Counted from the stretch's first letter, positions 33,001-43,049 are shown. The stretch is 64,000 bases of DNA from Clostridia bacterium (GCA_017411605.1 JAFQPR010000062.1:1-64000); one strand, 5' to 3'. Translations and numbers: made by a program. Notes: generated by a model not told the origin, from the letters alone.

Positions 33001-36000
33001 CCTCGAATGTGATCGTACCGTCAGAGTTAATAGTAGAAACCTCTACAAGCTCCGGCGCACCGTTAACAATATGATATATCTTGAGTGTAGGATCGTTCTC
33101 GTATCCTGCTTTGATTGCAACGGTAATGGTATACTTAGAAGATCCGTTTGCATATCCCTCATAAGGAGTGATATCGTACGCGATAATTACTTTACCGATT
33201 TTATTTCCGTTTTCGAGTTCGATTATAAGACTGCTATAATCATTTGCGCTGAGTTTTACATCAAATTCATTCGCTCTGTTACCCGAAATATGAGCAGCGC
33301 CGTCAGGCCAAGTACCCTCGTTTATCACAGGAGTAGTAGGCTCCTCGAGAATATACCACTCAATAGCCTCATCACAATTGAATACTACATTAGAAGTATC
33401 TATGCTGTAGTTAGTGGAGTCGTACGTTCCAAGAAGAGAATAAACTATTTTCGCGGTATCTATCTGTGCAAAATAACCGTTTGCATTTACTTCGCTTGCT
33501 TCAATAACAGAACCTGAAGTGTATCCGTTTGCATTAGCATCGACAACAGAACTATCAGTAATTACAAACTCAACAGTGTAGGTTACGCCATTTTTAGCGT
33601 ATACAACGTAGTTTTTACCATCTTTCGTCTGCCACTCAACCTTATTACCGTTTGCCTTGACTATCCACTCGGCAGAGTTGATATAATCTTTAGCATAAAT
33701 AGTCTTAGGTGTGATGTTAACACTAAACGTTTCAGACGTATAAGTTCCTAACTCTTGACCAATCTCATTATCTACAAGAGTTGCAACGAAATAATACTCA
33801 CCGTTTTGAGCAACGTTCTGAATATCTATCCAAGCGTCATCAAGATTATCCCAAGTTTTAACTTCTTCCGCAGCTCTGCTGACACCGTTAGCTACCTTAT
33901 ACCAAGCACCGATTACGGTAGACTTATCGAGTCTGTTATAACTTACAGAAGCGGAGAGCTTATGTATAAGATTTTCACCATAAGTAACGCCGTCCTCATA
34001 CTCGTCGGATACAACGATATCGTTAAGGCTGAAGCCGTAACCTATAGGATAAAGCTCAACATCATCTGTGGGCATCTCGCGAACGATGTTACCGTCTGCG
34101 TCAACCCATGCGGGGATGTTTTCATTGTTTCCGAAGAAATCAATATCCGCACCTACAGGAAGGAATCCGTGAACTGCGTGAGTATCACTGTAATTATACG
34201 TTACCTGATAGATGTCTTCAAACTCAACGGTAAGATCAAGTCCAACAGTTATGGATTCACGGTTTTCGAATACGTTTTCAACAAGAAGCTTTATTGCACT
34301 CTGCGTCTTGTCGATAACAAGATCATAAAGCCACTTCTTGCTTGCGAGAGTTTCGTTACCGTTAATTACGTCTTCAACGTTATCTTCAAGGTGATTGAAA
34401 TAAATATCAAACGCCTTATCTACAACCTTGTTAACGCGGTCAGCAGTAAAGGTAATGTCCTCGCTTGCATGGAACTTGTTAGTTTCGGTATCGTAGAAAT
34501 CGGATATAGTCTTGTTCATGAATCTGTCATCGACATAGTTATCCATGAGGCTTACGACTTTATTGATTACTCTCTCATAGAGATCTCCATACTGAGAAAG
34601 ACGATCGATTATTTTATCCTTATCGAGATTTTTGATTTCATCATCGATGTGGAAGTATTTAGCAATCTTTTCAAGGGAGATATCTTTATATTCCTTGGTG
34701 AAGAGCTCATCGTAAGGAATCTTGCTGAGGATCGTGATTATATCATCAAACGTAAGGTCTTCGCTGAGGAAGAGTTTGATATCCTCGCCGTTTTTATCAA
34801 GAGCGGCAAATACCTTATGCTTATAATGATCGGGAATCACATCAGCCTTCGTTGCAAGAAGAATTATCGATGCGAACTCATCGGGAACGGTAAGTCCAAC
34901 AACAAGAGTGTTATTCGCACCGAGAGAAACGTCTACATACTTCGAAAGAATTGTAAGCGCTTTTCTCACATGACCGCAATCACCCTTAAATCCAACGGTA
35001 AGATCAATGTCAAAATTCGCAAAGGTCAGTTCAAGACCAAGATTATAGTTAAGAAGGTCCTCAAACTGCTTGTCATCATATTCTGCCATCTCGCCGGGCA
35101 TAGGAATATCACGGATAAGCTCTTTTGCAAGATCGTAATTAAAGCCAATGTCCAAGCCGTTTACAGTTACAAGCTTTTCTCCGTTAACGGAAACACTCTT
35201 GAAAGCTGCGATTACGTCATCAACACTAAGCATACTGAGGATATTCTTGCCTTCCTTCTTTGCAGCAACAGTATCCTTAACATTAGTTTCAATAGACTTG
35301 CTGACACTCGTCTTAACGCTCTCTATTTTTGCCTCAGCCGCTTCCTTCTCCTCGGGAGTAGCATCATCTGCGGGCGCATAGATAGTTTCAATTACCGTCG
35401 GAAGAACGTCGTCAACAACATTCTGAATCTTGTTAACGATCTCGGTTGCATCAAGGTTTTTGATTTCATCCTGAGTATACTTATTACCAACGTATGTATC
35501 GACAGCAGCCTTAATAGCAATGTCCCATCCACCGTTAGCAATATCGTCAACCTTTTCTTGAATTTCTACCTTCTTAGTGTCATCGGTAAGTACATCTTTA
35601 ACTGCTTCCTTGAGATCTTCGGGATCGTTGCTTTCGGGAAGCGTGATACCAAAGTTTGTTGCAATCATTCCTTTGAGGAACTCAATGTCAGAAGCAGAAA
35701 TTCCGCTCAGATTGTTTGCACTTACGCCATCGTTAGCTGCAAGAGCAAATACCAGTGCTGCAGCAGAATCATTATCTGCCTCTTCAACACCAAATACAGT
35801 CTGCATAACGTAGCGCATAGCAACAGACTTAACATCCTCAAAAAGATCAACAAGCGCCTGCTTGTTTATATTGGTATAATCCCAATATTCAGCGCTGATC
35901 AGGATCTTCAGTCCTGCAGGTTCATCGCCAACCGGAGCAGTATAGCTTATGGTATACCACTCAGTGACGTGCTCTTCATTGGGTTCATTCGCTGTGTTAG

Positions 36001-36100
36001 GAGTTGCCGCAAAAGCGGTAACAGCAACAACGCTGAACAGCATCATAGCCACCAGAAGAAGAGCAACAGCTACTTTAAGTTTTAAGCCGTTTCTTTTCAT
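30050..36100 (-). CDS. Giant membrane protein with duplicated cytoplasmic domain, VEEAP repeats and C-terminal uL15-like domain
   Basis: This 2016-residue protein starts at ATG 36100 after GAGAGGTGAG; the longer frame from 36136 is less likely. It has a signal peptide (about 1-32), then a large ectodomain rich in Asp, Asn and helices, later Ig-like strands. A HxHNF...CECGAVDP segment precedes a Gly/Pro linker. One membrane helix (about 1096-1123) is followed by KRKK. The cytoplasmic part has an acidic EEPVVEE region, two copies of a roughly 130-residue domain (YRSSFTSRLIQ...LKYALELI; about 1288-1420 and 1567-1700) and a VEEAP/AEEAP array (about 1753-1907). The last 80 residues (GRLKVLANGTMTKCLTVEAD, FSLQAVKMITLAGG) read like ribosomal protein uL15. 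The role is unknown. Confidence 0.8.
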   Translation of the reverse strand: MKRNGLKLKVAVALLLVAMMLFSVVAVTAFAATPNTANEPNEEHVTEWYTISYTAPVGDEPAGLKILISAEYWDYTNINKQALVDLFEDVKSVAMRYVMQTVFGVEEADNDSAAALVFALAANDGVSANNLSGISASDIEFLKGMIATNFGITLPESNDPEDLKEAVKDVLTDDTKKVEIQEKVDDIANGGWDIAIKAAVDTYVGNKYTQDEIKNLDATEIVNKIQNVVDDVLPTVIETIYAPADDATPEEKEAAEAKIESVKTSVSKSIETNVKDTVAAKKEGKNILSMLSVDDVIAAFKSVSVNGEKLVTVNGLDIGFNYDLAKELIRDIPMPGEMAEYDDKQFEDLLNYNLGLELTFANFDIDLTVGFKGDCGHVRKALTILSKYVDVSLGANNTLVVGLTVPDEFASIILLATKADVIPDHYKHKVFAALDKNGEDIKLFLSEDLTFDDIITILSKIPYDELFTKEYKDISLEKIAKYFHIDDEIKNLDKDKIIDRLSQYGDLYERVINKVVSLMDNYVDDRFMNKTISDFYDTETNKFHASEDITFTADRVNKVVDKAFDIYFNHLEDNVEDVINGNETLASKKWLYDLVIDKTQSAIKLLVENVFENRESITVGLDLTVEFEDIYQVTYNYSDTHAVHGFLPVGADIDFFGNNENIPAWVDADGNIVREMPTDDVELYPIGYGFSLNDIVVSDEYEDGVTYGENLIHKLSASVSYNRLDKSTVIGAWYKVANGVSRAAEEVKTWDNLDDAWIDIQNVAQNGEYYFVATLVDNEIGQELGTYTSETFSVNITPKTIYAKDYINSAEWIVKANGNKVEWQTKDGKNYVVYAKNGVTYTVEFVITDSSVVDANANGYTSGSVIEASEVNANGYFAQIDTAKIVYSLLGTYDSTNYSIDTSNVVFNCDEAIEWYILEEPTTPVINEGTWPDGAAHISGNRANEFDVKLSANDYSSLIIELENGNKIGKVIIAYDITPYEGYANGSSKYTITVAIKAGYENDPTLKIYHIVNGAPELVEVSTINSDGTITFEADSFSDYAIVAFEDKQPEHEHNFVDGKCECGAVDPNYNPGGPGGGTTPDDPTDPDGSDDKPKSKWWIWLLVILGVLLVAGGVVLAVILIKRKKEAQALEDALKEEGDPVPTTPSVGEAAVEVPEEVTSADAESPESEVIAEEPVTEVAEEAEPEVEEVADEIAVEEPAVEEPVADEVVEEPVVEEPEAIVEPEVVEPEVAIEPVVEEPVAEEPVVEEPVVEEPVAEEPVVEEPVAAAIVVPSVEENEDNTDSVLVDGEVVYVHYRSSFTSRLIQASANLQDYYTTIKNYILSYAGIKAKASWNYEVFTKGRTQCVKLNVKGKSLTLHLALNPKEYSVTKYHFTDLSDNPKFAKLPMLLKVRSDRALKYALELIADVMKNLGIEQGEIPTVDYHMPYESNASLAKRGIVKVILPEGVKYDPSLEIREANVADIIDGGEATATREEVFLYDQEEVSEIIEDEADVAVEAAAEEAAAEGTAEEASIEEAPTEETVAEEAVEAEPDVAVATETASVSAGAPVIIGENTVDVGGNVVLIRYRSSFTSRLIQSENDVQDYYTALKNHLLSYKGVKSRTSWNYETFSKGRDQLARINIKGKTLTINLALVPQEYNASKYHFTDLSDNPKFDKLPMLLKVRSARALKYALELIGELMKSLDIPVGKVQNADYHKPYESNSSLAKRGLMKIILPAGVKLDQSTVLLEENVDSLIDSHKQESEASAVEEIPVVEAPVEEAPAEEAPVEEAPAEEAPAEEAPAEEAPAEEAPVEEAPAEEAPAEEAPVEEAPIEEAPVEEAPAEEAPVEEAPAEEAPAEEAPVEEAPVEEAPVEEAPVEEAPVEEVPVEEAPVEEAPVEEAPVEEVPVEEAPAEEAPVEEAPVEEHHEVFTDAVHADEMISDDVAEHSIEVIKKGRSGKMVEVNIDQICANFEDGEVVTLDALKAKRIVNKAAGRLKVLANGTMTKCLTVEADKFSLQAVKMITLAGGVAKKYV
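30373..30840 (-). repeat. 15-base tandem array encoding V/A-E-E-A-P
   Basis: About 30 units of a 15-base repeat (on the plus strand GGGAGCTTCYTCRRC-type) encode a proline/glutamate-rich linker. The array gives long spurious frames on both strands (Ser/Gly/Ala-rich on plus, Lys/Leu/Pro/Arg-rich on minus), which I do not call as genes. Length variation between strains is likely. Confidence 0.85.
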
Positions 36101-36192
36101 TTTCTCACCTCTCATATTTTTACTTCGCAAATACACACGTGAGGGAGGTATATTCGCGAATATTATAAGTATTATAAATACTATACACGTCG

Positions 36193-36221
36193 ATTATAGC
36201 ACCTTTTTTTACCAAAATCAA
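36193..36221 (-). promoter_or_regulatory. Promoter of the giant membrane protein
   Basis: On the minus strand TTGATT (36216-36221), a 17-base spacer and TATAAT (36193-36198) lie about 95 bp before the start. The untranslated leader is AT-rich with dyads such as ATATTCGCGAATAT. Confidence 0.75.
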
Positions 36222-36304
36222 TAGCTTTTGATAAATTTGTACGAAAATTTGACATATTTTTTTAAAAAAGTGGGGTACGTGCCCATTTTTAGCATTAAAA
36301 AAAC

Positions 36305-36349
36305 GAAAAATTCGGGAGCGCAGCAGCTTTCAAAACTTACCACGCTCCC
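36305..36349 (-). terminator. Terminator of the surface-protein gene at 36400
   Basis: GGGAGCG (36314-36320 on plus) pairs with CGCTCCC (36343-36349). On the minus strand the stem is followed by GAATTTTTCG. T or A runs lie on both sides. Confidence 0.65.
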
Positions 36350-36399
36350 ATTTTTTTAAAACATCAGCAGATATTCAGGTAAAAGCAATTTCGTACTAA

Positions 36400-39300
36400 T
36401 TACTCTTGGCCGGAGCTATCGGTTCCGCCCGAAGCATTACCGTTCTCAGTGTCTGTGTTTACGTTATTACCCTTTTTGTTTTTTTCCTTTTTGACTTTGA
36501 TTTTATCTTTTTTAGCACGGGGAGTCCTTTTCGCGCCCCTGTTTTTATCGCCGTTCGAGGGGGATGGGCTCGCCGTATTATCAGCGCCAGAGGTTGCGTT
36601 TTCACCGTTTTTCTTCTTCGCTTCAAGTCTTGCGGCAATGCGCTTATTACGGCGCACACTCCTTACGATGAAGAAGGTGATGAGTCCGATAGCACCCAAA
36701 ATAACCACGCTAAGCACTATAATACCTATTTTCAAGAATTTTGCAAGCTTTACAGGAGAATCCGATGAATTGTTAGGATCAATCACGGGGGCGGGTATCT
36801 TTTCAAACTGCGCCTCGTACGTAATATCACACGTCACAGCGGTAACCTCAGGGCTCCATCCTTTAAATTTATAACTATACTCACTATCCGTGGCAACAGA
36901 CGGCGATTTAGGTGCTTTGGGCATTGAGCCGTGAGCTACCTCCTGCTCGGAAATTACCACACCGTTTGCAATAAACACTACATTATATATTATATACTTG
37001 GCACGGACCGCTATTACAACGTTACTGTCGTTCAATTTAATTTTCCCGTCCGACGTCAATTTAATAGGTTTTCCCGCTTCATCGGTTACGTCAATACCGA
37101 TAATATTAACACCCGGTTTTGCTTCAACATTAAACGTTACTAAGTCATTTTTGTAACCGTAATCTTTGTCTACGGTAATCTCGCAAAGCTGATTTTTTAC
37201 CACGGTTACGGAGTATTCCTTCTTCAAAGTATACTTAACCGATGGATTTACTCTCAACGAAACGGTGGATGCGTCCATTTTATGCAACGTATATTCGCCA
37301 TTGTTTAAAAGTACAAAATTTGACACGTCATCAAACGAATGCGCAATGTTAAGCTCCGGACGAATAGCTGAATCGCTTATTTTCTTATTGCTGCTATTGT
37401 ACATTTCCACTTCAAACGAAGCAGATTCGTCGTCGCTGAAGTCTGATCTCAAAATCAAAGCTGAAACATCAGCATTGTTCATTGTAACAACGTCAGTAAA
37501 GCTGAAGCTGAGCTTAAACACAGGAAGCTTACTGTTCGTTGCATTATTTACAATAGTTAGTGACTTCTTACCCGCTATTTTCGGCATAAGTACAGAAAGA
37601 TCAAAAATAGGGTATTTAAACTCCGAAACGTCACACGTCACGGTACTTCCGTCATCGGTGACAGTGGCTCCGCCGTTTCCGCCTTGAAGAAGATAGATTC
37701 TGTCAAAACGAGCTATATACGTAACGTCCGTGTAAAGTTCGCTGACATTTTCATAATTAACAGAATTATACCATGCTCTGAAAACGTAGGCATAATCGCC
37801 GCTATCAGGCAAAGTGGGAACAAACGACGGCGCGGGAACCGATCCCGAAATGTGTTTTTCCTTGATCTCTTGATCACCAACGACCCAAGTTACGGTATAA
37901 TAGGTAGGCATTCTATTATAATGAGGAATGAGAACGGTATCAGAATCAAATCCATCTGTAAGATCAACTCTTTTTCCGTTTGCTTTGTTTATCCAACCTG
38001 CGAATCTATAAGACCCCGTAACATCCGTATAATCATTAGGAAGAATTCCGTCATATACCACCGCGGTTGAAATATCCGTAACAATTTCTTCTTGAAAAGC
38101 ATTTGCAACACCTTTTATTTCAGAAACTTCAAATGTAAGCTTTACCGTATTGGAATTATGCTTTTTGTCAACAGTTGTTTGCAGAACAATGTTTTTTGAG
38201 TTATTAATACCCGTTCTTTGCTTGATAGTTCCATTGTCAAGTCCGCCTATCAAAGCAGCTACACCGTCGGGATTAATTTTTGAATAAGCTTCTTTTGCCT
38301 GAGCCACGATCGGCACCGGAAGAGTCGGCGCCACAACCGTTTGCGGTGCTACGGGCTGCGCTACAGCATCGGGCTTAATAGGTTTCGATGACGGCTTTAT
38401 CGGCAAAGTAGGCTCCTCAACTACCGCAAGGTTAGGATCGGGAACCTCAGCAGGATATCCACCCGCAAGAGGTGCCGAGGTGTTATCATCTGTGAAATAA
38501 GTTACGTTGTTAAGAACCTGACTATAGGTTCTTTTATCCATTTTCCACTGATCATTATATGTTACGGTGCCATCGGGAGTGCTTACCGTACCGTCAATCA
38601 AGGCATTTGATGTTAGAACAAGCTGAGCTACGAGTATAACGTATTTTTCGTGCTTATCAAGAGCTTTCATTCCCGCCTTAACGCCGGGAGCGTAATAAAG
38701 TCTATCCAAAGACCAAGTCAACTCATACACGCTCTCGCACATCTTGGTGTAATTTGACACGTAGAAGGAATACTTCTCTTCCTCGCTCTCAAGCGCTCGA
38801 TACTCAGTCATAAGACCTCGAACGTTCTTTGTAGCTCGCTCGGCGGTTTCAACCATATCCCTATACTCTTTACCAAGCTCCTTGATTATCTGGCCGACAC
38901 TTCCGAGAACCTGGTCAACCGTTCCGCCCATAACCGCGCTGTAGATATCACGGTTATCCTTCATTCTTACGTAAACGAGCTCAAAAGCAGAAAGCTGCTT
39001 TCTTACCTTTTCAAGCTTTGATAAATATTCTTCGTACTTTTTGATATCCTCGGCTTTAGTCTTAAGGCTTTCTATATATGCGTCATACTTAGCCTTGTCG
39101 ATCTCATACTGAGCCATCAGCTCATCGTAATGCTCGTACTTATAGAGAATATCGTTGTATTCCTTTAAATCCTCAAGATATCTGTTATACTCTGCAAGCG
39201 CATCGTCATAAAGCCTTTTTTCATATACGTACTTTTCATATGCCGCAAGCTTCGTTTCGTAATCTGCCATATCGGACGCATATTTCGCAGTATAATAATG

Positions 39301-39813
39301 GAGATTGAGTATAACGTTGAAATCATCCTTTGATATCTCCGTTGACGCCTTATAAAGAACCGACGCATCCTTCGCAGAATCTGCGGCTATCGAGGCAATA
39401 TAAGTGTCTGCCGAGGCAGTAAACGGTAATTCATGACCGTCTACTATCGCTCTCTCGGGTATCCACGTCAGCTTTTTGCCACTTTCTGCCGTATATTCAA
39501 ATTTCTTTGCCGCAACCGTCAGTATTCCTGCGGTATAGTCTATCGACACCTTATTAGCATTTATAACCGAGTTGTATTTCAGAACGAGTGTTGAATAAGA
39601 ATCAAGGAAGCTTCGTTCTGCCTCGGAAAGCTTTGTACCAATATGCTCTTCTACGAGTTCGGTAGAGCTTTTTTCATCTGTTTTATCCGAGCCCCTATCG
39701 CTTACGTCATAATCTTCAAATGCCGCAAATGCAGGAACAGTAAGCGCAAGCGCTGAGATAATTACCAGTATAAGGGCTAAAAGCCTGGTAGTTTTTTTAT
39801 TAGTGGGTTGCAT
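36400..39813 (-). CDS. Surface protein with coiled-coil and InlB-type repeats, membrane anchored
   Basis: This 1137-residue protein starts at ATG 39813 (MQPTNKK) after GAGAGGTGTT. A signal peptide (about 1-31, ending AFA) is followed by a helical region with a Tyr/Lys/Glu-rich coiled coil (about 188-340). A Pro-rich spacer leads to two InlB B-repeat or Listeria-Bacteroides-like domains (YTVTWVVGDQEI...; YNVVFIANGVVI...FKGWSPEV). One membrane helix (about 1023-1053) is followed by a very basic Lys/Arg tail. The layout suggests an envelope-spanning structural or binding protein. It is a paralogue of the protein encoded at 39948 and probably sits in the same transcription unit. Confidence 0.8.
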   Translation of the reverse strand: MQPTNKKTTRLLALILVIISALALTVPAFAAFEDYDVSDRGSDKTDEKSSTELVEEHIGTKLSEAERSFLDSYSTLVLKYNSVINANKVSIDYTAGILTVAAKKFEYTAESGKKLTWIPERAIVDGHELPFTASADTYIASIAADSAKDASVLYKASTEISKDDFNVILNLHYYTAKYASDMADYETKLAAYEKYVYEKRLYDDALAEYNRYLEDLKEYNDILYKYEHYDELMAQYEIDKAKYDAYIESLKTKAEDIKKYEEYLSKLEKVRKQLSAFELVYVRMKDNRDIYSAVMGGTVDQVLGSVGQIIKELGKEYRDMVETAERATKNVRGLMTEYRALESEEEKYSFYVSNYTKMCESVYELTWSLDRLYYAPGVKAGMKALDKHEKYVILVAQLVLTSNALIDGTVSTPDGTVTYNDQWKMDKRTYSQVLNNVTYFTDDNTSAPLAGGYPAEVPDPNLAVVEEPTLPIKPSSKPIKPDAVAQPVAPQTVVAPTLPVPIVAQAKEAYSKINPDGVAALIGGLDNGTIKQRTGINNSKNIVLQTTVDKKHNSNTVKLTFEVSEIKGVANAFQEEIVTDISTAVVYDGILPNDYTDVTGSYRFAGWINKANGKRVDLTDGFDSDTVLIPHYNRMPTYYTVTWVVGDQEIKEKHISGSVPAPSFVPTLPDSGDYAYVFRAWYNSVNYENVSELYTDVTYIARFDRIYLLQGGNGGATVTDDGSTVTCDVSEFKYPIFDLSVLMPKIAGKKSLTIVNNATNSKLPVFKLSFSFTDVVTMNNADVSALILRSDFSDDESASFEVEMYNSSNKKISDSAIRPELNIAHSFDDVSNFVLLNNGEYTLHKMDASTVSLRVNPSVKYTLKKEYSVTVVKNQLCEITVDKDYGYKNDLVTFNVEAKPGVNIIGIDVTDEAGKPIKLTSDGKIKLNDSNVVIAVRAKYIIYNVVFIANGVVISEQEVAHGSMPKAPKSPSVATDSEYSYKFKGWSPEVTAVTCDITYEAQFEKIPAPVIDPNNSSDSPVKLAKFLKIGIIVLSVVILGAIGLITFFIVRSVRRNKRIAARLEAKKKNGENATSGADNTASPSPSNGDKNRGAKRTPRAKKDKIKVKKEKNKKGNNVNTDTENGNASGGTDSSGQE

Positions 39814-39947
39814 AATAACACCTCTCAATGCCGCAACAAAAAATCACGGCAGTACTTAATACCGCAAGCAGAATATTAATATTCTATCAGTCGCCAAGAA
39901 TAATCTTCGCGAGTCTTATAGAATTGAGTCTTCAAAAGTCATTAAAT

Positions 39948-42900
39948 TTACGAGAAAAGCTCATCAAAGAATGATCTTATGCTCTTCATAACGTTATAAA
40001 CCGCGATAAACACCGTTTTGAAAACACGGCTGAAGAAATTATCTCTCGAAGGTCTCTCGTTTTCATTTGCATGAAGCGGAGTTTTTTCGAAGTAAGCTTC
40101 GTAAAGAGCATCCTCCGTCACCTCTTTGACCTCGGGGCTCCAACCTTTAAACGTATACGAATATTCTTCGTCCGAGAGCATCGTAGGAGTACTCGGGAGT
40201 TTAGGCATTGTACCGTACGTAAGTTCCTGGTGAGATACCACGACACCGTTTGAAACAAAAACTACGTCATAAACCGTATATTTTGCGGTAAGCGATATTA
40301 CAATATCACTGTCCGTAACTATTACGGCATTATTTTCTTTATCAAATTCAAGCGGATTTCCGTTTTTATCGGTTACAGATACCGAGATGATCTCGACGCC
40401 GGGCTTTTTAATTATTTCAAATCTGACTGCATCATCGGCGTAGGCAATAGTCCTATCTGCTTTTATTTCCGCAAGCTCATTTTTTATAACGACAACCGAA
40501 AACTCTTTTATAAGCATATATGGATTGCAAGCTTCTGCGCGGTAAAAAATATAATCCACGTCACTTGAGAATTTTACGTAATCCTCACCGCATTTCAAAA
40601 CTGTATCCGAAAGGGTCTCAAGGTCGTGATATATTTTTACATTCGCAAATACGTTGCTATCCGTAATTATAGCTCCGTCATTACTGTAAAGATTGAAAAC
40701 GGATTCGGATTGGCTGATTCCGTTCGATTGATAGAGCATCTCAATTCTATCAACCCCCAACAATGCCATTTTGCCGACGTCGGTAAAGCTGAATTCAAGC
40801 TCTCCGATTTCCGTTATCAGCTTAAGCGCGTATCTTCCGTCAAGACGTGGCATCAGGAGTGATACGTCAATCATGTCGTTTTCAAATTCGGATGCATCGC
40901 AAGTCAAAACACCGTTATCAGTTGTTATAGCAGCTCCGCTTTCCCCGATAGGCACAATATACTTTTTATTAAACACAGCCGTATACGTTATATCCTCGGT
41001 GACGGCTTCAAGCTCCTTATCCCATCCCGCGAACTCAAAGTAAAAATCACCGTCATCCGGAATTGAAGGCACAAACTGCGGCTCGGGAATAAGGTTAGAC
41101 GGATGCGTTTCGACTATACTTTCATTGCCAACCTTCCACGTCACGTCAAAATAAGTTGTTACGTTCTTATATTTCGGAACAAATACGGTATTTTCACTGT
41201 ATCCCAAGGATAGCTCAGCGCTCTCATTCGTTGCCTCGAGCAGCCATCCATCAAAGGCAAACGTTCCCGTTTCATCGGTATAGGTATCGGGAATAGGACC
41301 GTCATAAGCAACGGGGGTATCCTTATCTGTTATCAAGCTGTATGTCTGAATTTCTCCGCTTGCATTGCGATACTTAAAATCGAGTGTAACCGTCTCAGAA
41401 CCCAGCTTTTTGAAAACTTTGGTTTGCAAATTTATAGTTTTAGGAGTATCTATCGCGCTCCTTATTCTTATTTCGTTGTTTTTAATTCCTTCACAAAGTT
41501 TAGCTTTTTCATCTGCGCTGAGTTTATCATAAAGACTTTCGGCAGCAGCAATTTTCGCCTCGGGAAGCACTGCGGGGCTTATCTCCTCCGGAGCATCTCC
41601 CGGGTGGTCAACCTTCTTTGGTGGAATAGGCTTTGACGACGGTTTTTCGGGAAGTACAGGATTCTCAACTTCTTCTATATCCGGCTTCGGAACAGGCACG
41701 GGATATCCCTTTTCAAGAGGCTTTGAAGTATCATCATCAACGAAGTAGGTTTTGTTTTCAAGAACCTCGGTATAAGTTCTTTTATCAATCTTCCACGTAT
41801 CACCGTAAAGAGTGTTTTCATGGCGCACCTCGCCGTCTATCAAAGCGCACGAGGTAAGAACGAGCTGAGCAACCAATATAACGTATTTCTCGTGCTTTCC
41901 CGCGCTTTTCATTACAGGTATGATACCCGGTGCGTAATAAAGTTCATCCAGCGACCAGGTCAGACCAAACATACTTTCACAGATTTTTTTGTAGTTCGTT
42001 ATATAGAAATTATATTTTTCTTCTTCTGTTTCGCAAAGAAGATATGCTTCCATCAGACGGCGCAGATCCTTTGTAGATCTATCCGCAACGGCAACGATGT
42101 TCTTATATTGAGATCCAAGCTCGGAAAGTATAGCTCCCTCATTGACGAGCACCTGATCTACAGTTCCGCCCGTTACGGCGTCGTATATATTACGGTCCAT
42201 CTTCATATCAACGTATACGAGCTCAAACGCAGAAAGCTGCTTTCTTACGAGAGCGAGCTCTTCCTCGTATTTTTCGTACTTCTTTATATCCTCTTCGTGT
42301 GTTCTGAGGCTTTCAAGATATTCATTGTACTTTATCTTATCCTGCTCGTACTTTATAAGCAGCTCATCGTAGTGCTCGTATATGTATTTTGTTTCTTCGT
42401 ATTCGGCATAATCGTCGAGATAGCGATTATACTCCGCGAGAGCATCATCGTAAACACGTTTTTCGTATACGTATTTTTCATACGCCGCATGCTTCTCAGT
42501 GTAATCCGACATATCAGACGCATACTTCGCGGTATGGTAATACAAATTCAGAATAACGTCCAAATCGCTTTTGGATATCTCGGTCTCTGCTTTGTAGTAA
42601 ACTTCTGCATCCTCGGCAGTATCGGATTCAAGCAGAGCAACGTATTCTTCTTCCGTTTTCTCAAAGTTCTTCGACTCGCCTTTAACGGTTACGTAATCGG
42701 GAATCCAAACAAATGTCTTACCGTTTTCGGCAGAATAAGAATATTCCTTTGCGCGAACGGTAAGAACACCCGACTCATGCTCAAGTGTCACTTTGTTTGC
42801 GTTTATAACCGAGTTGTATTTCAACGCAAGTGTTGAATAGCTTTCAAGAAAGCTTCTTTCTGCCGTGGAAACAGATTCTGACAGTTGCTCTTCAAGTATA

Positions 42901-43049
42901 TCCGCGGGCGAGAAATACTCGCTTTTATCCGATCCGCGGTAGGTGTAATCGTAATTCCACTCAAGTCCAAATACGGGTATGCAGAGTGTAAATGCTGTAA
43001 TAACAGCGAGCACTAAAGCTATAAGTCTTATTAATCGTTTTTTGTTCAT
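39948..43049 (-). CDS. Paralogous surface protein with coiled-coil and InlB-type repeats
   Basis: This 1033-residue protein starts at ATG 43049 (MNKKRL) after GAGAGGTT. It has a signal peptide (about 1-27) and matches the 36400 protein along most of its length (RGSDK near the start, AERSFLxSYSTL, AAYEKYVYEKR coiled coil, ALIDG, TYFxDDxTS, FKGWSPEV). It lacks the long basic cytoplasmic tail; instead it ends in a short amphipathic hydrophobic helix (VFKTVFIAVYNVMKSIRSFF). The duplicates probably work as a pair or alternatives. It begins 16 bases after mnmM, so it may be co-transcribed with it. Confidence 0.8.
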   Translation of the reverse strand: MNKKRLIRLIALVLAVITAFTLCIPVFGLEWNYDYTYRGSDKSEYFSPADILEEQLSESVSTAERSFLESYSTLALKYNSVINANKVTLEHESGVLTVRAKEYSYSAENGKTFVWIPDYVTVKGESKNFEKTEEEYVALLESDTAEDAEVYYKAETEISKSDLDVILNLYYHTAKYASDMSDYTEKHAAYEKYVYEKRVYDDALAEYNRYLDDYAEYEETKYIYEHYDELLIKYEQDKIKYNEYLESLRTHEEDIKKYEKYEEELALVRKQLSAFELVYVDMKMDRNIYDAVTGGTVDQVLVNEGAILSELGSQYKNIVAVADRSTKDLRRLMEAYLLCETEEEKYNFYITNYKKICESMFGLTWSLDELYYAPGIIPVMKSAGKHEKYVILVAQLVLTSCALIDGEVRHENTLYGDTWKIDKRTYTEVLENKTYFVDDDTSKPLEKGYPVPVPKPDIEEVENPVLPEKPSSKPIPPKKVDHPGDAPEEISPAVLPEAKIAAAESLYDKLSADEKAKLCEGIKNNEIRIRSAIDTPKTINLQTKVFKKLGSETVTLDFKYRNASGEIQTYSLITDKDTPVAYDGPIPDTYTDETGTFAFDGWLLEATNESAELSLGYSENTVFVPKYKNVTTYFDVTWKVGNESIVETHPSNLIPEPQFVPSIPDDGDFYFEFAGWDKELEAVTEDITYTAVFNKKYIVPIGESGAAITTDNGVLTCDASEFENDMIDVSLLMPRLDGRYALKLITEIGELEFSFTDVGKMALLGVDRIEMLYQSNGISQSESVFNLYSNDGAIITDSNVFANVKIYHDLETLSDTVLKCGEDYVKFSSDVDYIFYRAEACNPYMLIKEFSVVVIKNELAEIKADRTIAYADDAVRFEIIKKPGVEIISVSVTDKNGNPLEFDKENNAVIVTDSDIVISLTAKYTVYDVVFVSNGVVVSHQELTYGTMPKLPSTPTMLSDEEYSYTFKGWSPEVKEVTEDALYEAYFEKTPLHANENERPSRDNFFSRVFKTVFIAVYNVMKSIRSFFDELFS

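Noticed and set aside
33755..36085. A 776-codon plus-strand frame opposite the giant membrane protein.
   Set aside because: It has no RBS or domain pattern and opposes a gene with signal peptide, promoter and RBS. It is an antisense shadow.
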